The notes under the pieces are model-generated. The model was not told the DNA's origin and did not search any database. It was given only the letters and a program-made list of their open reading frames with translations. A DNA stretch of 64,000 bases. It comes from JACMRP01 sp047302465 (GTDB lineage Bacteria; Bdellovibrionota; Bdellovibrionia; Bdellovibrionales; Bdellovibrionaceae). The stretch lies in the NCBI RefSeq assembly GCF_047302465.1, contig NZ_CP178621.1, positions 682,001 to 746,000 on the forward strand, read 5' to 3'. Made by a program: the position numbers and the translations under genes. This document shows positions 34,788-43,550 of the stretch, in pieces. Positions within the stretch are counted from its first letter, which is position 1. Each line of letters begins with the position of its first letter.

Positions 34788-35696
34788 ATGACAAACTCCC
34801 CCGCGAAATACAGTACAAAAAAATATATGGACGACATCTCTCTTCTTCATCGCCGCCACCATAAAGGTTTCCAAGGACTCTCTGACCAAAGTCTTGTCTG
34901 GAAAACTTGTTTACGCCAGATCGCTTTCCTTCCGGAAAATGCGGTGGAAATTCCGTTCGAAGAAGGGGACGAGATCTACAAAGGCAAAGACGCTTTCGCC
35001 TTTTTACTAGAAATCATCTGTGGCCTTCGTTCGCCAATCGTTGGTGAAACTGAAATCTTCGGCCAATTTAAAAACTTCACAACTGAGGCTTTGGAAAAAC
35101 AAGATGCAATGACTTTGCAGCTGCGTGGATTTTTCCAAGCTTTGATTCAAACCGCAAAAAGCGTTCGCGCTGAATATCTGGTTGGTTTGGGTTCTCAAGG
35201 TTACGGCAGTCTTGTGCGCAAGCTTAGCAAAAACGATAAGGCCGTTACTTTATTGGGCTCGGGTCAGTTGGTTGAAGAGATTCTTCCGTGGGTCGCAAAA
35301 GAAAAAGCCCTACAAGTTGTTTGCCGCAAGCCAATTAAGGCTGCGCGCTTTTCAGAAAAGTATTCGAATTTAAAAATCGACGCTCTTGCAACAGTTCAAG
35401 ATGTTTACTCTTGTGTGGTCGTGGCAGCACCTCTATCAGATGAAGAGCTTCTGCAATGGTTGAAGACGCAGTCGGTTCATAAAGTTCTCGATCTTCGTGG
35501 AGAGCTTGAAAAACCCGAGCTTTTCAAAGATTATCAATTCATTGGCCTTAAAGACGTTTTCAAAAGCATCGAAGAAAACAAAAAAGATCTCAGCCAGAGA
35601 GTTCAAACTCTCAAGGGTGTGGTACAGAGCCGAGCTCAAGAATACTTTGAGCGCAGTCTTTATCGTCCTTATGGCTGGGAGGATTTGTGCGTCTAA
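34788..35696 (+). CDS. hemA: Short, divergent glutamyl-tRNA reductase (HemA-like)
   Basis: GluTR reduces glutamyl-tRNA(Glu) to glutamate-1-semialdehyde, the first committed step of the C5 haem pathway. At 302 residues this protein is about 115 shorter than usual. The substrate domain keeps a TC.R core (KTCLRQ, Cys41, the likely catalytic thiol) and GLRSPIVGETEIFGQ (79-93). The NADPH domain has TLLGSGQLVEEIL, and a shortened helical end remains. The His that usually lies seven residues before the 'GL.S' motif is Phe72 here. No strong ribosome binding site marks the start; Met14 at 34827 is an alternative. It heads the haem operon and overlaps hemC by 10 bases. Confidence 0.85.
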   Translation: MTNSPAKYSTKKYMDDISLLHRRHHKGFQGLSDQSLVWKTCLRQIAFLPENAVEIPFEEGDEIYKGKDAFAFLLEIICGLRSPIVGETEIFGQFKNFTTEALEKQDAMTLQLRGFFQALIQTAKSVRAEYLVGLGSQGYGSLVRKLSKNDKAVTLLGSGQLVEEILPWVAKEKALQVVCRKPIKAARFSEKYSNLKIDALATVQDVYSCVVVAAPLSDEELLQWLKTQSVHKVLDLRGELEKPELFKDYQFIGLKDVFKSIEENKKDLSQRVQTLKGVVQSRAQEYFERSLYRPYGWEDLCV

Positions 35697-37177
35697 GAAT
35701 TTCCGCAAGGAAAAGTGATCTCGCTCGTTTACAAGCATATCAAGTCGGTGAAGCTCTCCAGAAAAAAATCCCTGGAGCAGAAATCCAATACAACTTCCGC
35801 GAATCCCTTGGTGATAAAAATCTAACAGATCCTTTATGGAAGATGCCTGAGAAGGGTGTCTTCACTGAAGACTTCGTGCAAGATCTGCTAGACGGCAAAA
35901 CCGATATGGTTGTGCACTCTTGGAAGGATCTGCCGACAGCTCCGCGTGTGGGGACCAAAGTCGTTGCGACTTTACCCAGAGCGGATCAACGCGATCTTTT
36001 GATTTTCAAGAAGAGCCACGCCGAGCGTGTACGTAGTTCGAAAGCTTTGCATATTTTTAGTTCTTCTCCGCGCAGGGCTTATAATTTAGAAAACTTCTTT
36101 AAAGAGCATTTGCCTTTTCAATTGGGCCAAGTTCAATTCCACAACGTTCGTGGCAATATTCAAACCCGCGTTCGTAAGCTTCTAGAAGATGCAAATGTCG
36201 ACGGTCTGATTTTAGCAAAAGCTGCGGTCGATCGTCTGTTGACTGCGAAAGCGGCCGAGTTTCAAGAAACTCGTCAGTTTTTGCGCGAAGCTTTGCAGGG
36301 TTTGGATTGGGTGGTATTGCCACTTTCTGTAAATCCGAATGCGGCAGCTCAAGGTGCGCTTGCGATTGAAATCAAAGAAGGTCGTGAAGATCTCGAAAAA
36401 GTTCTAGCCCAAGTAGATTGCCGTGATACGTTCGCGAGTGCTCAGAGAGAGCGCGAAACTTTGGCGAGCTTCGGTGGTGGTTGCCATCAAAAAATTGGTG
36501 TGGCTGTTTTGAAGCGTGCCTATGGTGAGGTTTTCTTTTTAAAGGGCCTCACAGATCAAGGGCAAATTCTTGATGAAAAATCTTTACGCCGCGAGTTCTC
36601 ATCGCAAAAGTTAGCCCCACAAAAACTGGCAAGCTCGAAAGAGTTGAAAGTCTCTCGCAGCTTGAGTTTGTCCGTAGAAATTCCGACTCATACTCAAGGT
36701 CTTTGGGTGGCCAAGGCTGAAGCTTATCCGCAAGGGCTCAAGTTCTCGGGTCTTGTGTGGACCGCGGGACTGCAGACCTGGAAGAAGCTGGCGCAAGAAG
36801 GCGTATGGGTTCATGGCTCGAGCGAATCATTGGGTGAAGATGAAAATCCACAGCTCGATGTTTTGTTTGGCGGCTCTGTCCGTTGGGCAAAGCTCACACA
36901 TAAGGACGCTCCGCAAGAGCCCGGCAAGGATTTGCTTGCGACTTACCAAGTCGAAATTTCGAGCAAAGATTGGAATATCGGCGAGCGAGAAGCATTCTAT
37001 TGGAACAGCGGTTCTCAGTTTTTAGCCGCACTTCAGAAAGAGCCTTCGCTCAGACACAAAAGACATGCCTGCGGGCCTGGAAACACGTATAAAATACTAC
37101 GAGATCAATTAGGCCCCCAAGCCTCGATTGAAATTTATTTGGATGAAGAGGATTGGAGAAAATCATGCAGTCTTTAG
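35687..37177 (+). CDS. hemC: Hydroxymethylbilane synthase (HemC) with a C-terminal HemD-like extension
   Basis: HemC polymerises four porphobilinogens into hydroxymethylbilane on a dipyrromethane cofactor. A GTG at 35687 follows GGGAGGA inside the end of hemA. The N-terminal 310 residues are HemC: RISARKSDLARLQA, the substrate motif SSSPRRAYNLE (125-135), FHNVRGNIQTR and the cofactor Cys266 in FGGGCHQKIG. At 496 residues it is about 185 longer than usual. The extra part (FSGLVWTAGLQTWKKLAQEG, VHGSSESLGE, FYWNSGSQFLAAL, ACGPGNTYKIL) is reminiscent of uroporphyrinogen-III synthase, and no separate hemD lies in the operon. The HemD assignment is inference and the tail is divergent. Confidence 0.92.
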   Translation: MRLRISARKSDLARLQAYQVGEALQKKIPGAEIQYNFRESLGDKNLTDPLWKMPEKGVFTEDFVQDLLDGKTDMVVHSWKDLPTAPRVGTKVVATLPRADQRDLLIFKKSHAERVRSSKALHIFSSSPRRAYNLENFFKEHLPFQLGQVQFHNVRGNIQTRVRKLLEDANVDGLILAKAAVDRLLTAKAAEFQETRQFLREALQGLDWVVLPLSVNPNAAAQGALAIEIKEGREDLEKVLAQVDCRDTFASAQRERETLASFGGGCHQKIGVAVLKRAYGEVFFLKGLTDQGQILDEKSLRREFSSQKLAPQKLASSKELKVSRSLSLSVEIPTHTQGLWVAKAEAYPQGLKFSGLVWTAGLQTWKKLAQEGVWVHGSSESLGEDENPQLDVLFGGSVRWAKLTHKDAPQEPGKDLLATYQVEISSKDWNIGEREAFYWNSGSQFLAALQKEPSLRHKRHACGPGNTYKILRDQLGPQASIEIYLDEEDWRKSCSL

Positions 37178-38445
37178 AACTTTTTGAACGCGCCAAAAAA
37201 GTAGCCCCAGGAGGAGTGCATTCTCCGGTTCGCTCTTTTAAAGGCCTAGATCACCATCCGATTTTCTTCAAAAAAGCTCAAGGTGCGTATCTTACTTCTG
37301 TTGAAGACAAAACTTATATCGATTTCTGCCAAAGCTTCGGTCCGTTGATTTTGGGTCACCAAGATCCTGACGTAAAAGAAGAAGTTCACCGTATGATTGA
37401 TACGGCGTGGACTTTCGGTGCATGCGAAATCTATTCGTTAGAACTTGCTGAGTGGATGACTCAGAATCTTCCGTGGATGGAAAAACTGCGTTTCGTGTCT
37501 TCAGGCACGGAAGCTGTGATGAGTGCCCTGCGTGTAGCAAGAGCGGCGACTAATCGTAAAAAGATTTTAAAATTTGAAGGTTGTTATCATGGTCACGCAG
37601 ATCAGCTTTTGGTTAAAGCAGGAAGTGGCCTTGCTGGAACTTCGGCTTCTAGCAGTGCTGGTATTTCTCCGGAAGTGGCAGCAACGACTTTGGTGACTCC
37701 GCTTGATAACATTGAACAACTGCGTGAAGTTTTCAAAGTCCAAGGTTCCGAGATCGCAGCCGTGATCATCGAGCCATTGCCTGCAAACTATGGTTTATTA
37801 GTTCAACGCCAAGAGTTCTTGAAAGAACTTAGTACTCTTTGCAAAACCCATGGCGCTTTGTTGATCTTTGATGAAGTGATCTCTGGTTTCAGAACCGCGT
37901 TTGGCGGCATGGTAGAGTTGACTGGCATAAAGCCAGATCTGGTGACCTACGGTAAAGTCATCGGTGGCGGCTTCCCAGTGGGCTGCTACGGTGGTCGCAA
38001 AGACTTGATGGATCTAGTGGCTCCAAGCGGAGACGTTTATCAAGCGGGGACTCTCAGCGCGAACCCTGTGGGTATGCGTGCAGGTCTTCGTACTTTGCAA
38101 AAAATGAAATCTATTGATGGTTGGAAAGTTTTAAATCAAAGAACCGAGAAGTTCTGTCAGAAATTGCAAAAGGGCTTCGATGATATGAAAGCTCCTGTGA
38201 CGATTTCTTATCACAGTTCTTTGTTTTGGATCCATGGCCGCGTGAAAGAACCGATCCGTACGATTGAGCAAATTCCTGCAGGACAAGGAGAAAACTTTAA
38301 AAAGTTATTCTTAAAATGTTTGGATAAGGGCGTTTATTTGGCGCCGAATGCCTATGAAGTAGGATTTATATCTTTAGCTCATACAGATGAAATTCTGAAC
38401 GACGCCGCTGATAAAATCCTTCAGGCGGCAAAAGAGGTTTTCTAA
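37165..38445 (+). CDS. hemL: Glutamate-1-semialdehyde 2,1-aminomutase (HemL)
   Basis: HemL is the PLP enzyme that converts glutamate-1-semialdehyde to 5-aminolevulinate, the step after HemA. I chose the ATG at 37165 (426 residues) with GGAG upstream; the TTG at 37153 belongs to the ribosome binding region. Family signatures are PGGVHSPVRSFKG at the start, SSGTEAVMSALRVARA, GCYHGHAD, FDEVISGFR, and the PLP lysine in TYGKVIGGGFPVG. It overlaps the end of hemC by 13 bases and touches the histidine kinase gene, so all are likely one transcript. Confidence 0.97.
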   Translation: MQSLELFERAKKVAPGGVHSPVRSFKGLDHHPIFFKKAQGAYLTSVEDKTYIDFCQSFGPLILGHQDPDVKEEVHRMIDTAWTFGACEIYSLELAEWMTQNLPWMEKLRFVSSGTEAVMSALRVARAATNRKKILKFEGCYHGHADQLLVKAGSGLAGTSASSSAGISPEVAATTLVTPLDNIEQLREVFKVQGSEIAAVIIEPLPANYGLLVQRQEFLKELSTLCKTHGALLIFDEVISGFRTAFGGMVELTGIKPDLVTYGKVIGGGFPVGCYGGRKDLMDLVAPSGDVYQAGTLSANPVGMRAGLRTLQKMKSIDGWKVLNQRTEKFCQKLQKGFDDMKAPVTISYHSSLFWIHGRVKEPIRTIEQIPAGQGENFKKLFLKCLDKGVYLAPNAYEVGFISLAHTDEILNDAADKILQAAKEVF

Positions 38446-39294
38446 TTGAGTAAGATCAAGACCATCTTAGCCACAGTTTGGTTTTTCTTTGTCGTCTCGT
38501 TAGTCGGCTGGTGGTGGGTTTATGCCATGAACACCTTCCCGGCTCAGGCAGGCGAAGAAATGCTAAGAAAGCACCGCATGTTCATGTGGGAGGGCACCAT
38601 TTTATTGGCAGCCCTTATCATCGGTGGTGTGGCATTGGTCTTTCTTTCTTACCGTGATGAAAAACGTCACAATCAGTTGAAAACATTCTTCGCGGCTTTC
38701 AGTCATGATATTAAAACTTCGATTACACGCCTAAGACTTCAAGCCGAAGTTCTGGAAGAGGACAATGCGTCTCAGAAAAGCCCAGTCTTGCAGCGTTTGA
38801 TCAATGATATTTCTCGTTTGGACTTGCAGCTAGAGAACTCGTTGCTATTGGCTACGACAAGCTCTGACACTCTTTTGCGCGAGAAAATCACTTTGTCTAA
38901 GACTCTTGAGTCTTTGCGTATTATTTGGGGCGAGCTTGAATTCCGTCTTAGCCAAAATGCCGAGATGATCGCAGACAGCCGCGCAATAACCAGTGTGATC
39001 CGCAATATCATCCAAAATGCGGCTTTGCATGGGGAAGCAACGGTGATTGAAATCTCTGCGAAGGCCGTAGACTCGCAACGAATCCAGATTTCAATTACCG
39101 ATAACGGCAAGGGCTTTCAAGGCAATGCTTCGCAATTAGGGGCCCAGATGATGCCTTCTAATAAAGGTGCGGGCAGTGGCATTGGTTTGTATCTTGGAAA
39201 AATCTTAGTAAAAAAAATGAACGGGGATTTGAGTTTTGAAAACGCGAATCCAGGCTTGAAAGCCGTCATTCAGATCGAGGGTCGTCTGCTATGA
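38446..39294 (+). CDS. Sensor histidine kinase inside the haem operon
   Basis: The 282-residue kinase starts at a TTG one base after hemL, with GAGGTT upstream. Two membrane helices (about 8-28 and 48-68) enclose a loop of only 20 residues, so there is no real periplasmic sensor; the signal may be sensed in or near the membrane. The phosphoacceptor His87 lies in AAFSHDIKTSITRLRLQAE. The ATPase domain has the N-box NIIQNAALHG, G1 DNGKGF and G2 GSGIGLYLGK. The gene overlaps the response regulator by ATGA. Placement between hemL and hemE suggests control by haem or a pathway intermediate; that is inference. Confidence 0.93.
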   Translation: MSKIKTILATVWFFFVVSLVGWWWVYAMNTFPAQAGEEMLRKHRMFMWEGTILLAALIIGGVALVFLSYRDEKRHNQLKTFFAAFSHDIKTSITRLRLQAEVLEEDNASQKSPVLQRLINDISRLDLQLENSLLLATTSSDTLLREKITLSKTLESLRIIWGELEFRLSQNAEMIADSRAITSVIRNIIQNAALHGEATVIEISAKAVDSQRIQISITDNGKGFQGNASQLGAQMMPSNKGAGSGIGLYLGKILVKKMNGDLSFENANPGLKAVIQIEGRLL

Positions 39295-39962
39295 GACAGA
39301 TTCTTTTGGTCGAAGATGACAAGTCCTTAGGTGAAACTCTGACAGAGAGATTGTCGAAAGAATATCGCGTGCTTTGGGCACAAAGTGTTCAAGCGGCGAA
39401 AGACACCCTTGCAAAAGAAAAGGGTCTGGACCTAGTCATTCTGGATTTAGGTTTGCCTGATGGGACGGGCTTTGAAGTGGCCGAGTATATTCGCGCTGCG
39501 AATCTGCATCCGCTTTTTATTTTCCTGACAGCTCAGGCCGATGCTGAAGCCCGTTTAAAGGGTTTTGAAATCGGAGCTGAAGAGTTCATTCCAAAACCGT
39601 TTCATTTAAAAGAACTTTTAATCCGCGTAAAACACGTGTTGGATCAGCATGCCGTTCAATCCGAGATCGAGATCGAAGGCGTCAGTATCAACTTCACTAC
39701 GATGGCTGTTCGTAAAGTCGACGGTCAGATTGAATATCCTCCGGTGACGGATTTAAAGATTTTGCAGTTTCTTATTGAACGCGCTCCGCGTGCCGTGAGC
39801 CGCGATGAAATCATCAACGAAGTTTGGGGCCTAGATAAAAACCCAAGCCATCGTACCATTGATAACACCATTGTTCGTCTGCGCCAGTTGATCGGCGAAA
39901 AAGGGGAGTCCTACATCCGCTCAGTGCGTGGTGTGGGCTACCAGTGGTTTAAAGAAAGTTAG
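39291..39962 (+). CDS. OmpR/PhoB-family response regulator inside the haem operon
   Basis: The 223-residue protein has a receiver domain (LLVEDDKSLGETL, phosphorylation site Asp52 in VILDLGLPDGTG, Lys in FIPKPFHLKEL). A winged-helix DNA-binding domain follows (PPVTDLKILQFLIERAPRAVSRDEIINEVWG, then TIDNTIVRLRQLIGEKG and IRSVRGVGYQW). It pairs with the upstream kinase through a 4-nt overlap. hemE begins 9 bases after its stop. Targets are unknown; autoregulation of the haem operon is a natural hypothesis. Confidence 0.95.
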   Translation: MRQILLVEDDKSLGETLTERLSKEYRVLWAQSVQAAKDTLAKEKGLDLVILDLGLPDGTGFEVAEYIRAANLHPLFIFLTAQADAEARLKGFEIGAEEFIPKPFHLKELLIRVKHVLDQHAVQSEIEIEGVSINFTTMAVRKVDGQIEYPPVTDLKILQFLIERAPRAVSRDEIINEVWGLDKNPSHRTIDNTIVRLRQLIGEKGESYIRSVRGVGYQWFKES

Positions 39963-39970
39963 GAAGTCCT

Positions 39971-40993
39971 ATGTCGAATGTATTATTTCAAAATGCTTTA
40001 GCTCGCAAAGTTCAAAAAGTGCCACCGATTTGGTTCATGCGCCAAGCGGGCCGTTATCACAAGCACTATCAAGGGCTGCGTAAGGATCACAGTTTTGATG
40101 ATCTTTGCAAAGTTCCAGACTTAGCAGCACAAGTGGCATTGGGACCTGTTGAAGATTTTGATTTCGACGTAGCGATCTTGTTCAGTGACATCCTTTACCC
40201 ACTGCAAGCAGTTGGAATGGGCTTAGAGTACACTGATCATGGTCCAAGATTGGGCTTTCAATTAACTCCAGAAAATATTCAAAACCTCAAACAAGGTGAA
40301 GACGTTGTTTCTTTCATGAGTTTCCAAAAAGAGGCCATGCAAAAGACACGTTCGGTTTTGCCGAAAGATAAAAGCTTGATTGGTTTTATCGGCGGCCCTT
40401 GGACATTGTTCGTCTATGCTGTCGAAGGTTCCCATGCGGGAAGCCTGACGCAATCAAAGCGTTTGATCTCTATGTTCCCACAGTTCTTGAAAAAGATGTT
40501 GCCGCTTTTGAAAGAAAACATCCGCCTGCAATTTGAAGGTGGCGCTGAAGTTGTCATGATCTTTGATACAGCAGGGGGCGAGCTTTCACCGCTGGATTTC
40601 CGTAAATGGGTTCAGCCGGTGTTGAAAGAACTCAGTGCGGTCGCTCCTGGTAAGATTGGTTATTATTCTAAAAACACTCAAACTACATACTTCGATCAGG
40701 AATTCGTAAGCTTGCCATGGGCAGGTATGGGTTTTGACCACCACTGGAACTTGCCAAACTGTTTCAATGTTTCAAAGAAGGGCTTTGTTCAAGGAAACTT
40801 CGATCAAAGCATGCTCTTCCTTGAAAAATCTCAATTCCAGGAAAGCCTGGGAATATATATCGAGAATATGAAGACTCTGACTCCTGAACAAAGAGCAGGC
40901 TGGGTCAGTGGTTTGGGTCACGGCGTTTTACCAAAAACTCCGGAAGACAATGTAAGACTCTTTGTTGAAACGATTCGAAAGGCTTTTGCATGA
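39971..40993 (+). CDS. hemE: Uroporphyrinogen decarboxylase (HemE)
   Basis: HemE removes four carboxyl groups from uroporphyrinogen III to give coproporphyrinogen III in the cytoplasm. The 340 residues contain the N-terminal signature PPIWFMRQAGRY, the catalytic Asp region ILFSDILYPLQAVGMGLEY, GFIGGPWTLFVYAVEG and the C-terminal GLGHGVLPKTPEDNVR. Length is normal. AGGAAG precedes the ATG. The end overlaps hemN by 4 bases (ATGA). Confidence 0.97.
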   Translation: MSNVLFQNALARKVQKVPPIWFMRQAGRYHKHYQGLRKDHSFDDLCKVPDLAAQVALGPVEDFDFDVAILFSDILYPLQAVGMGLEYTDHGPRLGFQLTPENIQNLKQGEDVVSFMSFQKEAMQKTRSVLPKDKSLIGFIGGPWTLFVYAVEGSHAGSLTQSKRLISMFPQFLKKMLPLLKENIRLQFEGGAEVVMIFDTAGGELSPLDFRKWVQPVLKELSAVAPGKIGYYSKNTQTTYFDQEFVSLPWAGMGFDHHWNLPNCFNVSKKGFVQGNFDQSMLFLEKSQFQESLGIYIENMKTLTPEQRAGWVSGLGHGVLPKTPEDNVRLFVETIRKAFA

Positions 40994-42348
40994 GTTCTGA
41001 TATTTCAAAACTAATTGCGAAGTACGATGTTCCGGTGCCTCGCTATACGAGTTATCCGACAGTACCTTATTGGGCCGAAGCTCCGACTCATGAGCAATGG
41101 ATCGGTCATTTGCGCGAAACCTTACAGAATTCTAAAAACCGCTGGTCGATGTACATGCATCTGCCTTTCTGTGAAAGCCTGTGCACGTTCTGTGGTTGCA
41201 ATACCACGATCACCAAAGATCATAAAAAAGAAGAGCCTTATATTAACTCTGTTATTCAAGAGTGGAACCTCTATAAAGCACAAGTGCCAGAGTTGATGGA
41301 AAGACCTCTGACTCATTTGCATTTGGGCGGGGGAACTCCGACGTTCTTTTCTCCGGCGGCTTTGAAAACTTTGATCGAGACCATCTGGAAAGACGTCAAA
41401 AAAGACACTGAACACTTTGAAGCCTCGATTGAGGTGGATCCACGCAGAACTTCTGTAGAGCATCTAAAAGTTTTGAAAGAACTTGGCTTTGACCGCGTCA
41501 GCATGGGCGTTCAGGATTTCAATCCTGAAGTTCAACGCCTAGTGAATCGCATTCAACCTTACGATATTACTGCAAAGCTGACAGAAGAAGCCCGTGCAAT
41601 AGGTTTCCGTTCTGTGAACTATGATTTGATTTATGGCTTGGCAAAACAAACGCCAGAGTCTTTTGCTGAAACCGCAAGATTGACCGTGGCACTTCGCCCG
41701 GATCGGATTGCGCTTTATAGCTTTGCTTTGGTGCCATGGATTAAACCTGCTCAAAGACTTTTCAAAGACGAAGATCTTCCAAGTGGAGCCGAGAAAAGAA
41801 AGCTCTACGAAATCGCGCGCGAAATCTTGATGAAAGCAGGCTATGTAGAAATTGGTATGGATCACTTTGCATTGCCAACCGAAGCATTAAGCCATGCAGC
41901 TCAAACTAAAAAACTTCACCGCAACTTTATGGGTTACACCGATCAAAGAAGCGAAGTTTTGCTAGGTCTGGGTGTTAGCTCGATTTCAGAAACTCCGTAC
42001 AGCTTCCATCAAAATGAAAAGCTGCTGAATCTTTATCAAGAACGTGTCGAGAAGGGCGAAATCCCAACTCATCGTGGTCATGTTCACACCAATGAGGACC
42101 GTGAACGCCGCCAGCAGATTCTAAGTCTGATGACTCAGCTGAAAGTGTCTTTGAACAGCCAAGCACAAGCTCAGGCTGCAAAAACTTTCTTAGAAGAAAT
42201 GGCAAAAGACGGTTTGGTGACGGTCACAGACAGTGAAGTGACTGTGACTGAAAAAGGTCGTCCGTTCTTGCGTAATGCGTGTGTGTTCTTTGATGAAAGA
42301 CTGCGCAGCAAACAACCTCAAACTCAGGTGTTCTCGAAGTCGATATGA
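40990..42348 (+). CDS. hemN: Oxygen-independent coproporphyrinogen III oxidase (HemN)
   Basis: HemN is a radical-SAM enzyme that converts coproporphyrinogen III to protoporphyrinogen IX without oxygen. The 452 residues match true HemN length. The cluster motif HLPFCESLCTFCGC provides Cys61, Cys65 and Cys68 for the 4Fe-4S cluster, plus Cys70, as in E. coli HemN. The N-terminus VPRYTSYPTVPYW, which helps bind substrate, is present; it is missing from HemW look-alikes. GGGTPTFF and the C-terminal domain (FMGYTDQRSEVLLGLGVSSIS) also fit. It overlaps hemE and hemY by 4 bases each. Confidence 0.96.
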   Translation: MSSDISKLIAKYDVPVPRYTSYPTVPYWAEAPTHEQWIGHLRETLQNSKNRWSMYMHLPFCESLCTFCGCNTTITKDHKKEEPYINSVIQEWNLYKAQVPELMERPLTHLHLGGGTPTFFSPAALKTLIETIWKDVKKDTEHFEASIEVDPRRTSVEHLKVLKELGFDRVSMGVQDFNPEVQRLVNRIQPYDITAKLTEEARAIGFRSVNYDLIYGLAKQTPESFAETARLTVALRPDRIALYSFALVPWIKPAQRLFKDEDLPSGAEKRKLYEIAREILMKAGYVEIGMDHFALPTEALSHAAQTKKLHRNFMGYTDQRSEVLLGLGVSSISETPYSFHQNEKLLNLYQERVEKGEIPTHRGHVHTNEDRERRQQILSLMTQLKVSLNSQAQAQAAKTFLEEMAKDGLVTVTDSEVTVTEKGRPFLRNACVFFDERLRSKQPQTQVFSKSI

Positions 42349-43550
42349 AGAAGGTGACTGTTGTTGGTGGAGGATTCTCGGGGCTTGTGACGGCTTACTA
42401 CTTAAGCCGCGAGGGCTTTGCTGTAGACCTTCACGAAGCCAGTCATCGCCTCGGTGGGCTTTTAGGATCAGAGCGAACCAAGAACGGCTTGGTTGAAACT
42501 GCAGCCAATGGTTTTATCAACTGCGATGATCTTGAGGATCTTTTCAAAGATCTGGGCCTTGAACCTTTAAAACCACAAGCGCATGCTAAAAAAAGATTTA
42601 TCTATCGTGACGGCCTGAAACGTTGGCCTTTGAAGTTTTTTGAAAGCCTGGGGCTTGCGACCAAGTTTCTGTTCAAACTTTTTTTGGCGAAGAAGTCTCT
42701 TCGACCTACAAATCAAGAAACGATTTTTAATTGGGGGCTTCGAAACTTAAGCCCGTCTGCTACGGACTATCTTTTAGGCCCGGGCCTTCAAGGAATTTAT
42801 GCAGGTGATATTCGCCGCATGAGTGCCGAACTTGTTTTGGGTCCTCTCTTTCAGGGTGGCAAAAAGAAAAAGTACAGAGGCACTGTCTCTCTTGCGAACG
42901 GCATGGGTGATTTTGTTATGAGTCTAGTACAGAAGCTCTCTACCCAAGGTGTGAAGATTCATTTGAATTCCAAATACAAAGTAGAATCCCTGAGTGAACC
43001 TCATGTCGTAGCAGTATCAGCTTCGGCAGTACCTTCGGTCATCGAGAAGGTGGCACCACAAGCAGCGGCAGAGTTACAGAAGATTGAAGTGCTTCCAGTT
43101 CTGTCGGTAACGGTCTTCTACAAAGAGGCCCCGAAAAAGATTGAAGGCTTCGGAGCGCTCTTTCCAGCCGATCAAGGTTTTAAAGTCTTGGGGGTTCTGT
43201 CACCAACGTATATCTTTGCAAACCGTGGCCCTGAGTATAGTGAGACCTGGATTTTCGGAGGCACTCATTCTCCGGAAATGCTTCTGAAATCAGAATCCGA
43301 ACTGCGTGAGATCATTCTTGCAGAACGTGCGAAGATTTTAGGTTCGAGCGCCGAAATCAAAGACATACACATCTACCCATGGCCAAAGGCTTTGCCTCAC
43401 TACACTTTGGCTCATCAGGAAATTCTTAAAAATTTGCACTTGCCACAGAATCTTTATTTGGCTGGCAATTATTTGGGCGTGATTGGGCTTAGCAAAATTC
43501 TATCTCGCAGCAAAGAACTCGCATCTCAGATGAAAAGGACCCATTCATGA
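42345..43550 (+). CDS. hemY: Protoporphyrinogen oxidase, FAD-dependent HemY type
   Basis: This enzyme oxidises protoporphyrinogen IX (or, in the alternative pathway, coproporphyrinogen III) using FAD and oxygen. The 401 residues start with the FAD fold VVGGGFSGLVTAYYLSREGF and the glycine-rich RLGGLLGSERT. Further motifs are VETAANGFI, GPGLQGIYAGDIRRMSAELV and the C-terminal FAD motif LYLAGNYLGVIGLSKIL. It is shorter than many HemY proteins (about 450-480). The hemN-hemY-hemH order with 4-nt overlaps supports the protoporphyrin route. The gene is sometimes called hemG in older annotations. Confidence 0.93.
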   Translation: MKKVTVVGGGFSGLVTAYYLSREGFAVDLHEASHRLGGLLGSERTKNGLVETAANGFINCDDLEDLFKDLGLEPLKPQAHAKKRFIYRDGLKRWPLKFFESLGLATKFLFKLFLAKKSLRPTNQETIFNWGLRNLSPSATDYLLGPGLQGIYAGDIRRMSAELVLGPLFQGGKKKKYRGTVSLANGMGDFVMSLVQKLSTQGVKIHLNSKYKVESLSEPHVVAVSASAVPSVIEKVAPQAAAELQKIEVLPVLSVTVFYKEAPKKIEGFGALFPADQGFKVLGVLSPTYIFANRGPEYSETWIFGGTHSPEMLLKSESELREIILAERAKILGSSAEIKDIHIYPWPKALPHYTLAHQEILKNLHLPQNLYLAGNYLGVIGLSKILSRSKELASQMKRTHS

